Of a stretch of 64,000 nucleotides of DNA, positions 33,155 to 42,195 are shown in pieces. Position 1 is the first letter of the stretch. Each line of letters starts with the position of its first letter. The position numbers were made by a program, and so were the translations under genes. The stretch is from NCBI GenBank assembly GCA_021404525.1, contig JAAWWE010000002.1:124001-188000 (forward strand), given 5' to 3'. A model generated the notes under the pieces. That model was not told the origin of the DNA, did no database searches, and worked only from the letters and a program-made list of their open reading frames with translations. Source of the stretch: Rhodobiaceae bacterium (GTDB lineage Bacteria; Pseudomonadota; Alphaproteobacteria; Parvibaculales; Parvibaculaceae).

Positions 33155-34327
33155 ATGACGGAAACTATTTCAGACTCAGCGCGCGCAATTGGCGATCGCG
33201 TTGAGACCTTCGTGCGGACAGAAATTGCACCTTACGAAAGGGACCCCCGTGCTGGGTCGCATGGGCCCACAGAAGAGCTCGTTCGGGAGATGCGCCACAA
33301 GGCGATCAAAGCCGATGTGATGACACCACACATAAAGAAGGATGGCGGACATTACAGCCAGGTCGAGACCGCTTACATTCTTAAGAAATCGGGGCTCTCA
33401 CCTCTCGGCCCTGTGGCCTGCAATACCATGGCGCCGGATGAAGGAAACATGTTCTTGCTGGGCAAAGCAGGAAGCGAAGACCAGAAGGCGCGTTTCCTGA
33501 CGCCTTTGGTAAGTGGGGAGGCAAGGTCAGCATTCTTCATGACCGAACCTTCGGCTGACGGCGGGGCGGGGTCTGATCCGTCCATGATGCAAACGGAGGC
33601 GAAGCTTGATGGCAATCATTGGGTGATCAACGGCAAGAAGACCTACATCACCGGCGCAGACGGCGCGAAGGTCGGTATTGTCATGGCAAACTCAGATCAG
33701 GGTGCCTGCATGTTCCTGGTCGATCTGCCTGATCCGGCGATCAAAATCACCCGCGTGTTGGAAACCATAGACAGTTCCATGCCGGGCGGACATGCCGAAA
33801 TCACCATCGACAATTTGCGTGTACCTGCCGATCAGATGTTAGGGCAACCTGGCCAAGGGTTCCGTTTTGCGCAAGTTCGGCTGGCGCCAGCGCGACTCTC
33901 CCATTGCATGCGGTGGTATGGGGTCGCCGTCCGCGCGCAAGAAATTGCGACGGAATATGCCTGTCGCCGTGAGGCCTTCGGCAAGCTGTTGATTGATCAT
34001 GAGGGGGTGGGGTTCATGCTTGCGGAAAACCAGATCGATCTCAAACAATCAGAGCTGATGATCGATTGGTGTGCGGCAACACTGGACCGCGGCGAAGATG
34101 GCAATGTTGAAAGCTCCATGACCAAGGTGTCGGTATCAGAGGCGCTGTTCCGCGTGGCAGACCGGTGCGTTCAGGTAATGGGTGGAATGGGGGTGACCGG
34201 CGATACAATCGTCGAGCAATTATTCCGGGAGGTGCGGGCTTTCCGTATCTATGACGGGCCAACCGAAGTGCATAAATGGTCGCTCGCCAAAAAAATCAAA
34301 AAGAAGACACTAGCGGCGAGCTCCTAG
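33155..34327 (+). CDS. Acyl-CoA dehydrogenase, ACAD10/11-like
   Basis: A 390-aa acyl-CoA dehydrogenase with GPVACNTMAPDEGNMFLLGK, FFMTEPSADGGAGSDPSMMQ and, near the C terminus, IYDGPTEVHKWSLAKK. The DGP-EVH sequence, with Asp where many members have the catalytic Glu, is typical of ACAD10/ACAD11-like enzymes that process 4-hydroxyacyl-CoA or branched substrates. ATG 33155 was chosen; a TTG at 33146 is the alternative. It probably forms a transcription unit with the TTC38-like gene. Confidence 0.9.
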   Translation: MTETISDSARAIGDRVETFVRTEIAPYERDPRAGSHGPTEELVREMRHKAIKADVMTPHIKKDGGHYSQVETAYILKKSGLSPLGPVACNTMAPDEGNMFLLGKAGSEDQKARFLTPLVSGEARSAFFMTEPSADGGAGSDPSMMQTEAKLDGNHWVINGKKTYITGADGAKVGIVMANSDQGACMFLVDLPDPAIKITRVLETIDSSMPGGHAEITIDNLRVPADQMLGQPGQGFRFAQVRLAPARLSHCMRWYGVAVRAQEIATEYACRREAFGKLLIDHEGVGFMLAENQIDLKQSELMIDWCAATLDRGEDGNVESSMTKVSVSEALFRVADRCVQVMGGMGVTGDTIVEQLFREVRAFRIYDGPTEVHKWSLAKKIKKKTLAASS

Positions 34328-34341
34328 CCACCGAGTGTTCA

Positions 34342-34362
34342 GGGGCGCCGATGAGGCGCCCC
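34342..34362. terminator. Hairpin between convergent genes
   Basis: GGGGCGCC (34342-34349), 5-nt loop, GGCGCCCC (34355-34362): perfect 8-bp stem between the stops of the acyl-CoA dehydrogenase (34327) and dctP (34373). No T-run on either side, so termination in both directions is only likely, not certain. Confidence 0.5.
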
Positions 34363-34372
34363 CGAATTGAAG

Positions 34373-35407
34373 CTAGCTGTAGCGATAAGGCCGCCCGGCC
34401 TTTTGCATGTCTGCATTATACTTCTTAAAGATCTCAACGACCTTTGCCTTTGTCGGAGACTCGGCTGCGATCTCATCCCAGAAGACAAGAGCTGCTGCTT
34501 CCACGGTTGCCCACTCTTCATCTGGAATCGATGTGAGCTCCATTTTGGTGCCGTCGACGCGAAGCGAGGCTTCGCCGCCCCAGTACCACCACTGACGGTA
34601 ATAGTGGGAGCTGTCCATAGTGATCTTGAGGAGTTCCTTCAGGTGATCGGGCAGCTCATTGTAGCGATCCATATTCGCAAAGAAGGAGCCGGCCCAGGCA
34701 CCGGAGATATTGTTGGTGAGGAAATAGTCAGTGACATCGGCCCAGCCGACTGTGTAGTCCTCGGTGATGCCTGACCAGGCCACGCCATCCAACTCGCCCG
34801 TTTGCACGGCGACTTCAATGTCTTCCCAGGGAAGAGTGACGGGCACCACACCAAACTGGCTGAGGAAACGCCCCGCAGTTGGGAAGGTAAAGACGCGTTT
34901 GCCTTTCAGGTCTTCAAGGCTTCGGATCGGATCTTTGGTTGCAAAGTGACACGGGTCCCATGCCCCGGCTGAAAGATGTTTCACTCCGACTTTCGAATAT
35001 TCCTCGTCCCAGATTTCATTGAGGCCGTACTGATTGAACAGCACAGGCACGTCCAGCGAATATCGGGAAGCGAAAGGGAAGTAGCCGCCAAACACGGTGA
35101 CTTCGGTTGGCGACGCCATGGAATCGTCATCCGATTGCACAGCATCGATGGTGCCGTTCTGCATGGCGCGGAAGAGCTCTCCTGTCGGGACCAGCTGATC
35201 GGCGAAAAAAAGTTCGATCTGCATCTCATCGCCGGCGATTTTGTTGAAGCTGTCAATCGCGGGCTTGATCACGTGTTCCGCGAGGGCAGGTCCCGCATAG
35301 GTTTGCATTCGCCATCGTATGGTGGTGTCCGCATGAACCGCAGGTGCAGCCAACGTGGCGGCGCCGGCAACACCGGCTGTGGTCAAAAACTTACGTCTGG
35401 TCGTCAT
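34373..35407 (-). CDS. dctP: TRAP transporter solute-binding protein (DctP family)
   Basis: Periplasmic binding protein, 344 aa, capturing an organic acid for a TRAP transporter. A Tat-type signal RRKFLTTAGVAGAATLAAP precedes the mature part; DctP-family features are KPAIDSFNKIAGDEMQIELF, AMQNGTIDAVQSD and LKGKRVFTFPTAGRFLSQFG, with the conserved arginine region. It is third in the operon after dctQ and dctM. The ligand is unknown; the neighbouring monooxygenase and acyl-CoA dehydrogenases suggest a hydrophobic acid, as inference. Confidence 0.92.
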   Translation of the reverse strand: MTTRRKFLTTAGVAGAATLAAPAVHADTTIRWRMQTYAGPALAEHVIKPAIDSFNKIAGDEMQIELFFADQLVPTGELFRAMQNGTIDAVQSDDDSMASPTEVTVFGGYFPFASRYSLDVPVLFNQYGLNEIWDEEYSKVGVKHLSAGAWDPCHFATKDPIRSLEDLKGKRVFTFPTAGRFLSQFGVVPVTLPWEDIEVAVQTGELDGVAWSGITEDYTVGWADVTDYFLTNNISGAWAGSFFANMDRYNELPDHLKELLKITMDSSHYYRQWWYWGGEASLRVDGTKMELTSIPDEEWATVEAAALVFWDEIAAESPTKAKVVEIFKKYNADMQKAGRPYRYS

Positions 35408-35489
35408 ATCTCGTCTCCTTGTTAGTCGATTGGATACTCGCTCAGGAAATTGGGCACTGATACGCAGGCAGCTCCTTTTGAAGTTCCTC

Positions 35490-36812
35490 CTATTTTCCGT
35501 AGACCACCTCCGGCAACCAGAGGGCGATCTGCGGAAAGACCATGATGAGGGTCAGTGCCAATAACATCACCATAACGAAGGGAAGGATGGAACTGTAAAT
35601 GTCGCGCAGACCGATTTCGGGTGGCGCCATGGCCCGCATAAGAAACAAATTGTATCCAAAAGGCGGCGTCATATAGGCGATCTGTGTGGTGATCGTGTAG
35701 AGGATGCCGTACCAGACAAGGTCAAAGCCGAGCGCGCCGACGAGGGGTACATAGAGCGGCGCCACAATAACGAGCATCGCTGTGTCATCAAGAAACGTCC
35801 CCATCAGTAAAAAGCTGAGCTGCATGAGGATAAGGATCATCCAGGGATTGAGACCCAGCTGATCTGTAAACAGATTGTCAATCGCGCGCACCGCGCCAAG
35901 TCCATCAAACACGGCGCCAAATCCCATAGCGGCCAGGATGATCCACATAAACATGCAGGAGATCGCAAGTGTTTGGCGCACTGAAGTTTCAAAAACCTCC
36001 CGCGTCATGCGTCGTTTGATGATGGCTGCAAAGAAAGCGGCAAGGGCACCGATCGCAGAGCTCTCCACCAAAGACGTCCAACCATTCACGAAAGGAACCA
36101 TCATGATGGCGAAGATGCCAACCGGCAGCAGGCCCGCGCGCAAGAGACGGAGCTTTTCGCCCAGCGGAACGGTACGCTCATCAGCCGGAAGAGCAGGGCC
36201 CAGGGCCGGGTTGATGCGGCACCGAATATAGATGTAAGCGATAAACATCGCGGCCATCATGAGCCCTGGCAGAACGCCAGCGAGCCACAACTGTCCGACC
36301 GGTTGCCGCGCAATCATCGCATAGAGGACGAGAACTACCGACGGCGGCACAAGAATGCCGAGCGATGAGCCTGCTTGCACAACGCCGGTCACCATGCGTT
36401 TGTCATAGCCCCGCCGCAGGAGTTCGGGCAAAGCGATGGTCGCTCCAATCGCCATTCCGGCAACCGAGAGCCCATTCATGGCGGAGATGAGCACCATCAG
36501 GCTGATAGTGCCGATGGCAAGCCCGCCATTTATCGGCCCCATCCAGACATGGAACATCTTATAGAGATCGTCGGCGATCTTGGACTCTGACAATACATAG
36601 CCCATGAATATAAACATGGGCAGGGTCAGAAGCGGGTACCACTTCATCAGCTTCATAGCTGATGAGAAAGGGATGAGCGAGCCGCCTGTTCCCCACAGCG
36701 TGAGTGCAGCGATGGCAGCCACGGCACCGATGGCACCGAAGACGCGCTGACCGGTCATGAGCATCAGCATCATGGAGGAAAACATCAAAACGGCGATCAG
36801 CTCATACGACAT
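35490..36812 (-). CDS. dctM: TRAP transporter large permease (DctM)
   Basis: A 440-aa, multi-helix inner-membrane protein that moves the solute with Na+ in TRAP transporters. Recognisable features are LTGVVQAGSSLGILVPPSVV in outline (VQAGSSLGILVPPS), GMAIGATIALPELLRRGYDK and MGTFLDDTAMLVIVAPL. ATG 36812 overlaps the dctQ stop by 1 nt (TGATG); a longer frame to 36917 would lie inside dctQ. The gene is followed by dctP. Confidence 0.92.
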   Translation of the reverse strand: MSYELIAVLMFSSMMLMLMTGQRVFGAIGAVAAIAALTLWGTGGSLIPFSSAMKLMKWYPLLTLPMFIFMGYVLSESKIADDLYKMFHVWMGPINGGLAIGTISLMVLISAMNGLSVAGMAIGATIALPELLRRGYDKRMVTGVVQAGSSLGILVPPSVVLVLYAMIARQPVGQLWLAGVLPGLMMAAMFIAYIYIRCRINPALGPALPADERTVPLGEKLRLLRAGLLPVGIFAIMMVPFVNGWTSLVESSAIGALAAFFAAIIKRRMTREVFETSVRQTLAISCMFMWIILAAMGFGAVFDGLGAVRAIDNLFTDQLGLNPWMILILMQLSFLLMGTFLDDTAMLVIVAPLYVPLVGALGFDLVWYGILYTITTQIAYMTPPFGYNLFLMRAMAPPEIGLRDIYSSILPFVMVMLLALTLIMVFPQIALWLPEVVYGK

Positions 36813-37318
36813 CAGAGCTCGACCCCGCGGATTTTCGCAATGTCTTTGAAAAGTTCGGAGATGGCCTGGAGCAACATCAGAAAGAAACCGATCGTCATGA
36901 TGGTTTTGATCGGCCATAGGTAAGGGCGCCAGGCGGTCGGGTTGCGCTCTCCATACTGCATTGAATAACTGGTGCTATCGACCGCGCCATAGAGCAAGAC
37001 GCCGAGATAGAAAATCAGCAGCAAGACAGTGAAGCTATCGAACCACGCTTTTTTACGCACCGACCAATTGCCATAGAATAGATCCATCCGCACATTAGAA
37101 CCCAGCTGAATGGAGTAAGGGCCGCCCAAAATGTAGTAGGTGACCATGGCGAACTGGGCGACCTCGAGCGTCCACAGGGAAGGCAGGAAGAAAGTTTTGG
37201 AAATGGAAGACCAGAGCAGAATGCCCATCATGACGAAAATGCCATACATCATCACACGCCCGATGCGATGGTTGATGGCGTCGACCGTGCGCACATAAAC
37301 GCTCACAAATCGGGGCAT
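36812..37318 (-). CDS. dctQ: TRAP transporter small permease (DctQ)
   Basis: A 168-aa protein with four membrane helices, the small subunit that supports DctM: IGRVMMYGIFVMMGILLWSS, LEVAQFAMVTYYILGGPYSI and FTVLLLIFYLGVLLYGAV among them, with GSNVRMDLFYG typical of DctQ. It is coupled to dctM by a TGATG overlap. It is 83 nt downstream of the TetR gene, so the repressor and the transporter may share a transcript. Confidence 0.9.
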   Translation of the reverse strand: MPRFVSVYVRTVDAINHRIGRVMMYGIFVMMGILLWSSISKTFFLPSLWTLEVAQFAMVTYYILGGPYSIQLGSNVRMDLFYGNWSVRKKAWFDSFTVLLLIFYLGVLLYGAVDSTSYSMQYGERNPTAWRPYLWPIKTIMTIGFFLMLLQAISELFKDIAKIRGVEL

Positions 37319-37401
37319 TGGGTATCCTTCAATGTCACTAGACTGACATCGTGATACGTCTTCGACAGATGCACAAGGGGCACGCGCCGACCTCTGCGAA
37401 A

Positions 37402-38013
37402 CTATTGCCCGTAAATTGTCGCGTTCCAGATGTCTGCAGAAGTTTTGCCTATGGCGCTGGCATCGTCTGGTTCTGCACGAAGCATATTGTCATTTGCGAG
37501 GGCATTGTTCATGAGAATGAGCGCTCGAGCCGTCCTGTCCGGATCAGCAACTGTCGAACGACCGAGCATGATCTGTTGCCGAATGAAGCGGGCGGTCTTC
37601 TCGATAAAATAGTCGATGATCCGTTCGCGCCATTCGTTGTAAACCTGCGCGCTGTTGTTGGATGCCTGTTCTAAGGCGCGCATCGCCGTATGGTGCGCTT
37701 CCATCGCGATGAACATCTCGGTCAGGTGTGTTTGTGTGTCGACCAGGTAGTTGTCACTGCCTTTGCCTTCAAGCCAGCCATCAACGGGTGTGCGAATGGC
37801 TTCTTCGAACCGATCCATAAAGCCCAGCGCCAGCTCATCCACACTTTTGAAGTAGTGATAGAAGGAAGAGCGGGTCATCTCCGTGCGCCGCATAATGACG
37901 TCCACCGTCAGGGATCCGAAGTCGGCATCCGCCAAGGCTGCAACGGTTGCGTCGATAATCTCCTCACGGGCCATTTCGGGCGTGCGGCGTCTTCTTTGAG
38001 GCTTCTCCGACAT
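37402..38013 (-). CDS. TetR/AcrR family transcriptional regulator
   Basis: A 203-aa repressor with helix-turn-helix LTVDVIMRRTEMTRSSFYHY near the N terminus after an Arg-rich start (MSEKPQRRRRTPEM), and a helical ligand domain. ATG 38013 was chosen; GTG 38064 would add 17 residues, and neither has a strong ribosome site. It is divergent from the Baeyer-Villiger monooxygenase gene and upstream of the TRAP operon. The palindrome at 38088-38104 is its likely operator, so it may control both sides. Confidence 0.87.
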   Translation of the reverse strand: MSEKPQRRRRTPEMAREEIIDATVAALADADFGSLTVDVIMRRTEMTRSSFYHYFKSVDELALGFMDRFEEAIRTPVDGWLEGKGSDNYLVDTQTHLTEMFIAMEAHHTAMRALEQASNNSAQVYNEWRERIIDYFIEKTARFIRQQIMLGRSTVADPDRTARALILMNNALANDNMLRAEPDDASAIGKTSADIWNATIYGQ

Positions 38014-38087
38014 TTCTGGCTCATTTCTGCGGTTTCTGGAGGCGGTGAAAGGCGTGTCTTGCACAGTTCCGCAAGTCTAATTGCCTT

Positions 38088-38104
38088 ATTGACAGACCGT
38101 CAAT
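38088..38104. promoter_or_regulatory. Candidate TetR operator before the first monooxygenase
   Basis: ATTGAC-AGACC-GTCAAT, perfect 6-bp arms around 5 nt, between the TetR gene and the divergent monooxygenase. The core TGAC-N5-GTCA recurs before the second monooxygenase at 62000-62014. Confidence 0.65.
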
Positions 38105-38162
38105 AGTGGATCATTCTTTATGTATTATCGTGGTGACAGAAGCGACGAGGGAGGACGCCACT

Positions 38163-39707
38163 ATGAACATGCATGTGAATGAAATGTCTGGAGAGCCAGA
38201 AGCAAGCTGGGCGAAGGCAGGAACACAACCTCGGGTCGCCATCATCGGCGCAGGCATGTCAGGCATTGCTGCCGTGGTGAAGCTGCGCAATGCGGGTTAC
38301 ACGGATCTCACTGTCTTTGAAAAGACAGACAAGGTTGGTGGCACCTGGCGCGAGAACCAGTATCCAGGCCTTTCCTGTGACGTGCCCTCGCGCTGGTACT
38401 CGTTCTCTTTTGCGCTCAATCCGGATTGGACCCATCGCTTTTCTTATGGTCCCGAGATCCAGGCTTATATGGAAAAGACGGCAAAGGATTTTGGCGTCAC
38501 CGACATTGTGAAATTCAATACACCAGTCATGGACCTGACCTATGAAGCACCTCATTGGCGCCTGACGACAGGTGCGGGTGATGTCGAGAAATATGACATT
38601 GTCATCTCAGCGACAGGCGTCTTGCACAATCCTGTCCTGCCCAAGATTGAAGGGTTGGAGAGCTTCGAAGGGGACATGTTCCATACGGCCAGATGGGATC
38701 ATTCGGTTCCTCTCGAGGGGCGCAAGGTGGGCATCATCGGGACGGGTTCGACCGCGGCACAGATCATCGGGGCGATTACCAGCAAAGTCGGCACGATGAA
38801 CGTGTTCCAGCGCACACCGCAATGGATGATCCCACTCCCACAACGGGAATATTGGGGCATCACAAAGTGGCTCATGCGCACATTCCCGGCACTCCAGAAA
38901 CTGACCTACAATTTCTACTTCAAAACAATGGTGAAGCATTTCGGTCAGGCAACTGTGGGCGACCAGAAAGAGCTCGCGAAAATCCAGGAGGCCTGCTCTA
39001 AGCATCTGGAAGATGCGGTGAAAGACCCCGAGCTGCGCGCGAAGCTGACACCTGATTATCAGGCAGCATGCAAACGTCTGATCTTCTGCTCAGACTTTTA
39101 TCCCGCGATCACCAGCGATAATGCCAATCTCATCACCGAAGGGATTGAACGCATTGTCCCTGAAGGCATTAAAACAGTGGACGGTAAAACCCATGAACTT
39201 GATGTGCTGGTTCTTGCCACCGGTTTTGATGCCACGTCCTTTATTCTGCCAACCAAAGTGACGGGTGAGAATGGTCGTGACCTTGGGGAGGCCTGGGATG
39301 GCTCCCCGCGGGCGCATCGCGCCGTCGGCATGCCAGGATTTCCCAATTTCTGGATGTTGGAAGGGCCAACGGGACCGGTCGGAAATCTCTCGCTCATCAC
39401 AATTACCGAGCATCAGGTCGATTATGTCATCTCCATGCTCAACAAAATGCGTGACGAGGGCCTTGAAGGGATTGCGCCAAAGCAATCAGCTTTTGAGTCT
39501 TACAATGCGGAAATGCAAGCCCGTGTGCCAACGACGGTCTGGGCAAGCGGCGGATGTGACAGCTGGTACTTCGACAAATCAGGTGTTCCCAATCTCTACC
39601 CATTCTCGCCGGATCGCTACCTGAACGACATGCATGATCCCGACTTCTCAGAATACCGATTGATTGCAGACAGCAAAGAGGCGGACGCGGTTCAGGCCGC
39701 AGAATGA
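38163..39707 (+). CDS. Baeyer-Villiger-type flavin monooxygenase
   Basis: FAD/NADPH monooxygenase, 514 aa, expected to insert oxygen next to a ketone carbonyl to give an ester or lactone. It has the FAD motif IIGAGMSGIAAV, GGTWRENQYPGLSCDVPS, the Baeyer-Villiger fingerprint FEGDMFHTARW (FxGxxxHTxxW) and the NADPH motif GTGSTAAQ. ATG 38163 has GGGAGG at 8-nt spacing; a frame from 38106 adds residues inside the promoter. It is divergent from TetR and followed by an aldose epimerase gene. The substrate is unknown. Confidence 0.93.
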   Translation: MNMHVNEMSGEPEASWAKAGTQPRVAIIGAGMSGIAAVVKLRNAGYTDLTVFEKTDKVGGTWRENQYPGLSCDVPSRWYSFSFALNPDWTHRFSYGPEIQAYMEKTAKDFGVTDIVKFNTPVMDLTYEAPHWRLTTGAGDVEKYDIVISATGVLHNPVLPKIEGLESFEGDMFHTARWDHSVPLEGRKVGIIGTGSTAAQIIGAITSKVGTMNVFQRTPQWMIPLPQREYWGITKWLMRTFPALQKLTYNFYFKTMVKHFGQATVGDQKELAKIQEACSKHLEDAVKDPELRAKLTPDYQAACKRLIFCSDFYPAITSDNANLITEGIERIVPEGIKTVDGKTHELDVLVLATGFDATSFILPTKVTGENGRDLGEAWDGSPRAHRAVGMPGFPNFWMLEGPTGPVGNLSLITITEHQVDYVISMLNKMRDEGLEGIAPKQSAFESYNAEMQARVPTTVWASGGCDSWYFDKSGVPNLYPFSPDRYLNDMHDPDFSEYRLIADSKEADAVQAAE

Positions 39708-39723
39708 ACGGGTCGCCTGGGGA

Positions 39724-40590
39724 GTGACATACCTACGTCTTCAAAACGCTGATCTCAATTTGACGGTCTCGCCTTCACACGGAGGCGGGATCGTTTCGTT
39801 TGAAGCCTTTGGCGACCCGGTGTTGAAACCTGCCCCCGCTCCAATTTCCGGACCAACGGACCCAGCATCTTTTGTTCTTGTTCCCTATTGCAACCGCATT
39901 GCGCACGGGCGAGCAGACTTTGGAGACGAGTCGCTTGAACTAACGCCTGCGATTGCTAGGGAGCCTCATGCTTTGCACGGGGAAGGTTGGATATCGAAGT
40001 GGCAGGTGACGACCCATAGCGAAACCTCCGCTGAACTTAGTCACATCCATAAGCCGAGCAACGGCATCTGGCCCTGGGCATTTAAGGCTACGCAAAAGTA
40101 TGACCTCTCTTCCCAGAGTGTGACCCATCGTTTGGAAGTTCAAAACATGTCAGATCGGCCAATGCCCGCTGGCCTGGGCTTTCATCCCTATTTTCCGCGT
40201 GAAACAGGAGATGGCTTTACAGCTCATGTCGGTGGGAGGTGGCAGGCCGGAGAGGATCTCCTGCCGGCGCACCACGAAAAGGGAAGCTCGGATACATATT
40301 GGCCTGACGGTCAGCTCTGCCTGGACCGACCGCTTGATCATTGCTTTACGGGCTGGGACGGCAAGCTTACGATCACTCGGAAGAACATAAAGGTCAGCTT
40401 GTCGGCATCTGAGGAACTGCGGCTGCTGCACATTTATGCGCCGCCGGGCGCGGATTTCTTCTGCGCGGAGCCAGTGTCTCATATGCCCGATGCTCTCAAT
40501 CGATCAGGTGAAGCCGACCAGATGCGGGTGCTGCAGCCAGGCGAGGTTTTCACAGCATCGATCAGCTATCTCATTGAAAAATCTGTTTGA
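39724..40590 (+). CDS. Aldose 1-epimerase family protein
   Basis: A 288-aa galactose-mutarotase-like protein. Features are SPSHGGGIVSFEAFGDPVLK, VPYCNRIAHGRADF with the N-R pair, HALHGEGW carrying the first catalytic His, LGFHPYFPRETG with the second, and VSHMPDALN near the end. The start is unclear: GTG 39724 is closest to the first family strand, but an in-frame TTG at 39664 would overlap the monooxygenase. It follows that gene by 16 nt and is probably co-transcribed. Why a sugar epimerase sits here is not evident. Confidence 0.82.
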   Translation: MTYLRLQNADLNLTVSPSHGGGIVSFEAFGDPVLKPAPAPISGPTDPASFVLVPYCNRIAHGRADFGDESLELTPAIAREPHALHGEGWISKWQVTTHSETSAELSHIHKPSNGIWPWAFKATQKYDLSSQSVTHRLEVQNMSDRPMPAGLGFHPYFPRETGDGFTAHVGGRWQAGEDLLPAHHEKGSSDTYWPDGQLCLDRPLDHCFTGWDGKLTITRKNIKVSLSASEELRLLHIYAPPGADFFCAEPVSHMPDALNRSGEADQMRVLQPGEVFTASISYLIEKSV

Positions 40591-40715
40591 TGCGCGTTGG
40601 CGCGAAGTACCAATGAACAGGGCCAAGATTCGTGGTTCGTTTCTGTTCCTAAACGTGTACCTTGTCAGGCATAAACCAACTCAAAAAAGCAAATTACCTG
40701 AACAGGGGGAAACTT

Positions 40716-41963
40716 ATGTCAGACGTCGACGCAGACCTATTTCAGCTGGCAATGTCGGAAGAGGCGCGGCCTCTCATGGACGCCGTCCAAAAACACATTG
40801 CCGAAAATGTCGATCCGATCACCGAGGAATTCATTAAACTCAACGATGAGAAAGAGGACCGTTGGAGCTGGCACCCCCGTCAGTTGGAGCTCCTGGAAGG
40901 CGCCAAAGACAAGGCGAAGGAAGCTGGCCTCTGGAACTTCTTTTTGCCCGATGACGAATCCGGCGCTGGTCTCAGCAATCTCGACTATGCCTATATTGCC
41001 GCTGAGCTTGGCAAATCACCGCTCGCTTCTGAGTCGCTGAACTGCAGTGCGCCAGATACGGGCAATATGGAAGTGTTGGAGCGTGTCGGCACGCCTGAGC
41101 AGAAAAAACAATGGCTAGAGCCATTGCTGAACGGTGAAATCCGGTCCGCTTATGCCATGACGGAACCAAATCTCCCCTCATCTGATGCGAAGAACATCAG
41201 CACAAGTGCTGTGTTGGAGGGTGACGAATGGGTCATCAACGGTGAGAAGTTCTATATCTCAGGTGCAGGCGACCCGCGCTGTAAGATCATGATCACCATG
41301 GTGAAGACGAGCCCCGACGCTGCACCGAGCAAGCAGCAGTCTCAGATCTTGGTGCCAATCGATACACCGGGTGTTGAGGTTCTTGAAGGCATGCAGGTGT
41401 TTGGTGAAGATCACGCGCCGCGCGGACACATGCACATCAGATTTACAAATGTGCGCGTTCCGAAGGAAAACATGCTTCTGGGCGAAGGTCGTGGCTTTGA
41501 AATCTCACAGGTACGTCTCGGACCGGGTCGGATTCATCACTGCATGCGGTCCATCGGGAAAGCGGAAAAAGCGCTAGAGCTGATGGTAAAGCGGGCGGGA
41601 TCTCGCGAAGCTTTCGGCAAGCCCATCGCAAAGCTGGGCAAAAACGTTGAAGTCATCTCGCGCGCGCGTATCGAGATCAACGCGATGCGTCTCGCCGTAC
41701 TCCAGGCAGCTAAGGCTATGGATGTGCTCGGCAACAAAGAAGCCCGTGTCTATGTGAGCGCGGTAAAGGCCATGGTGCCGGAAAAAGTCTGCCTGATCAT
41801 CGACCAGGCCATCCAGATGCACGGTGCTGCAGGTATTTCTCAATGGACACCTTTGGCGGGTCTTTATACGGATATGCGTCATCTTCGCTTCGCTGACGGT
41901 CCGGATGAAGTGCATCACATGGTTGTCGGGCGTGCAGAACTGCAGAAATACGACCTCTGGTGA
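40716..41963 (+). CDS. Acyl-CoA dehydrogenase, ACAD10/11-like
   Basis: A 415-aa acyl-CoA dehydrogenase with LWNFFLPDDESGAGLSNLDY, SAYAMTEPNLPSSDAKNIST, VRLGPGRIHHCMRSIG and C-terminal FADGPDEVHHMVVGRAEL. The DGPDEVH end, with Asp at the catalytic position, marks the ACAD10/11-like group and makes it a relative of the protein at 33155. CAGGGGGAAA precedes ATG 40716. It is transcribed alone and ends in a good terminator. Confidence 0.92.
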   Translation: MSDVDADLFQLAMSEEARPLMDAVQKHIAENVDPITEEFIKLNDEKEDRWSWHPRQLELLEGAKDKAKEAGLWNFFLPDDESGAGLSNLDYAYIAAELGKSPLASESLNCSAPDTGNMEVLERVGTPEQKKQWLEPLLNGEIRSAYAMTEPNLPSSDAKNISTSAVLEGDEWVINGEKFYISGAGDPRCKIMITMVKTSPDAAPSKQQSQILVPIDTPGVEVLEGMQVFGEDHAPRGHMHIRFTNVRVPKENMLLGEGRGFEISQVRLGPGRIHHCMRSIGKAEKALELMVKRAGSREAFGKPIAKLGKNVEVISRARIEINAMRLAVLQAAKAMDVLGNKEARVYVSAVKAMVPEKVCLIIDQAIQMHGAAGISQWTPLAGLYTDMRHLRFADGPDEVHHMVVGRAELQKYDLW

Positions 41964-42012
41964 GCTGACAATCAGCTGGGCCCAAAGCCCGCTTTGAACC
42001 AAGCAACTTGGG

Positions 42013-42050
42013 AAACCCCTCGCGAACATGTGGTTGGTGAGGGGTTTTTT
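42013..42050 (+). terminator. Rho-independent terminator
   Basis: AAACCCCTC (42013-42021) pairs with GAGGGGTTT (42039-42047), followed by TTT to 42050: a strong stem with T-run 50 nt after the acyl-CoA dehydrogenase stop. Confidence 0.9.
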
Positions 42051-42083
42051 AACGTGAAAAGCCTAATTTTTGGGCAGATCTTT

Positions 42084-42107
42084 AATTGTGTCAGCACTGA
42101 TACAATT
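42084..42107. promoter_or_regulatory. 24-bp inverted repeat upstream of the haloperoxidase gene
   Basis: AATTGTGTCA-GCAC-TGATACAATT, arms matching at 9 of 10 positions, about 90 nt before the haloperoxidase start. The form (TTGTNTCA-N4-TGANACAA) fits a TetR-type operator. No adjacent TetR gene exists. Confidence 0.5.
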
Positions 42108-42195
42108 TCGCAGAAGAAGGGGTGCCCTTGGGACACGTTGGCCCGCATTGGCGCCTAGTCTTCTGCTGCTTGCGTCGAACTGGGAGAATATCGAT

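Noticed and set aside
38106..38163. Longer N terminus of the first monooxygenase
   Set aside because: It would place coding sequence over the region next to the operator, and ATG 38163 has a much better ribosome site.
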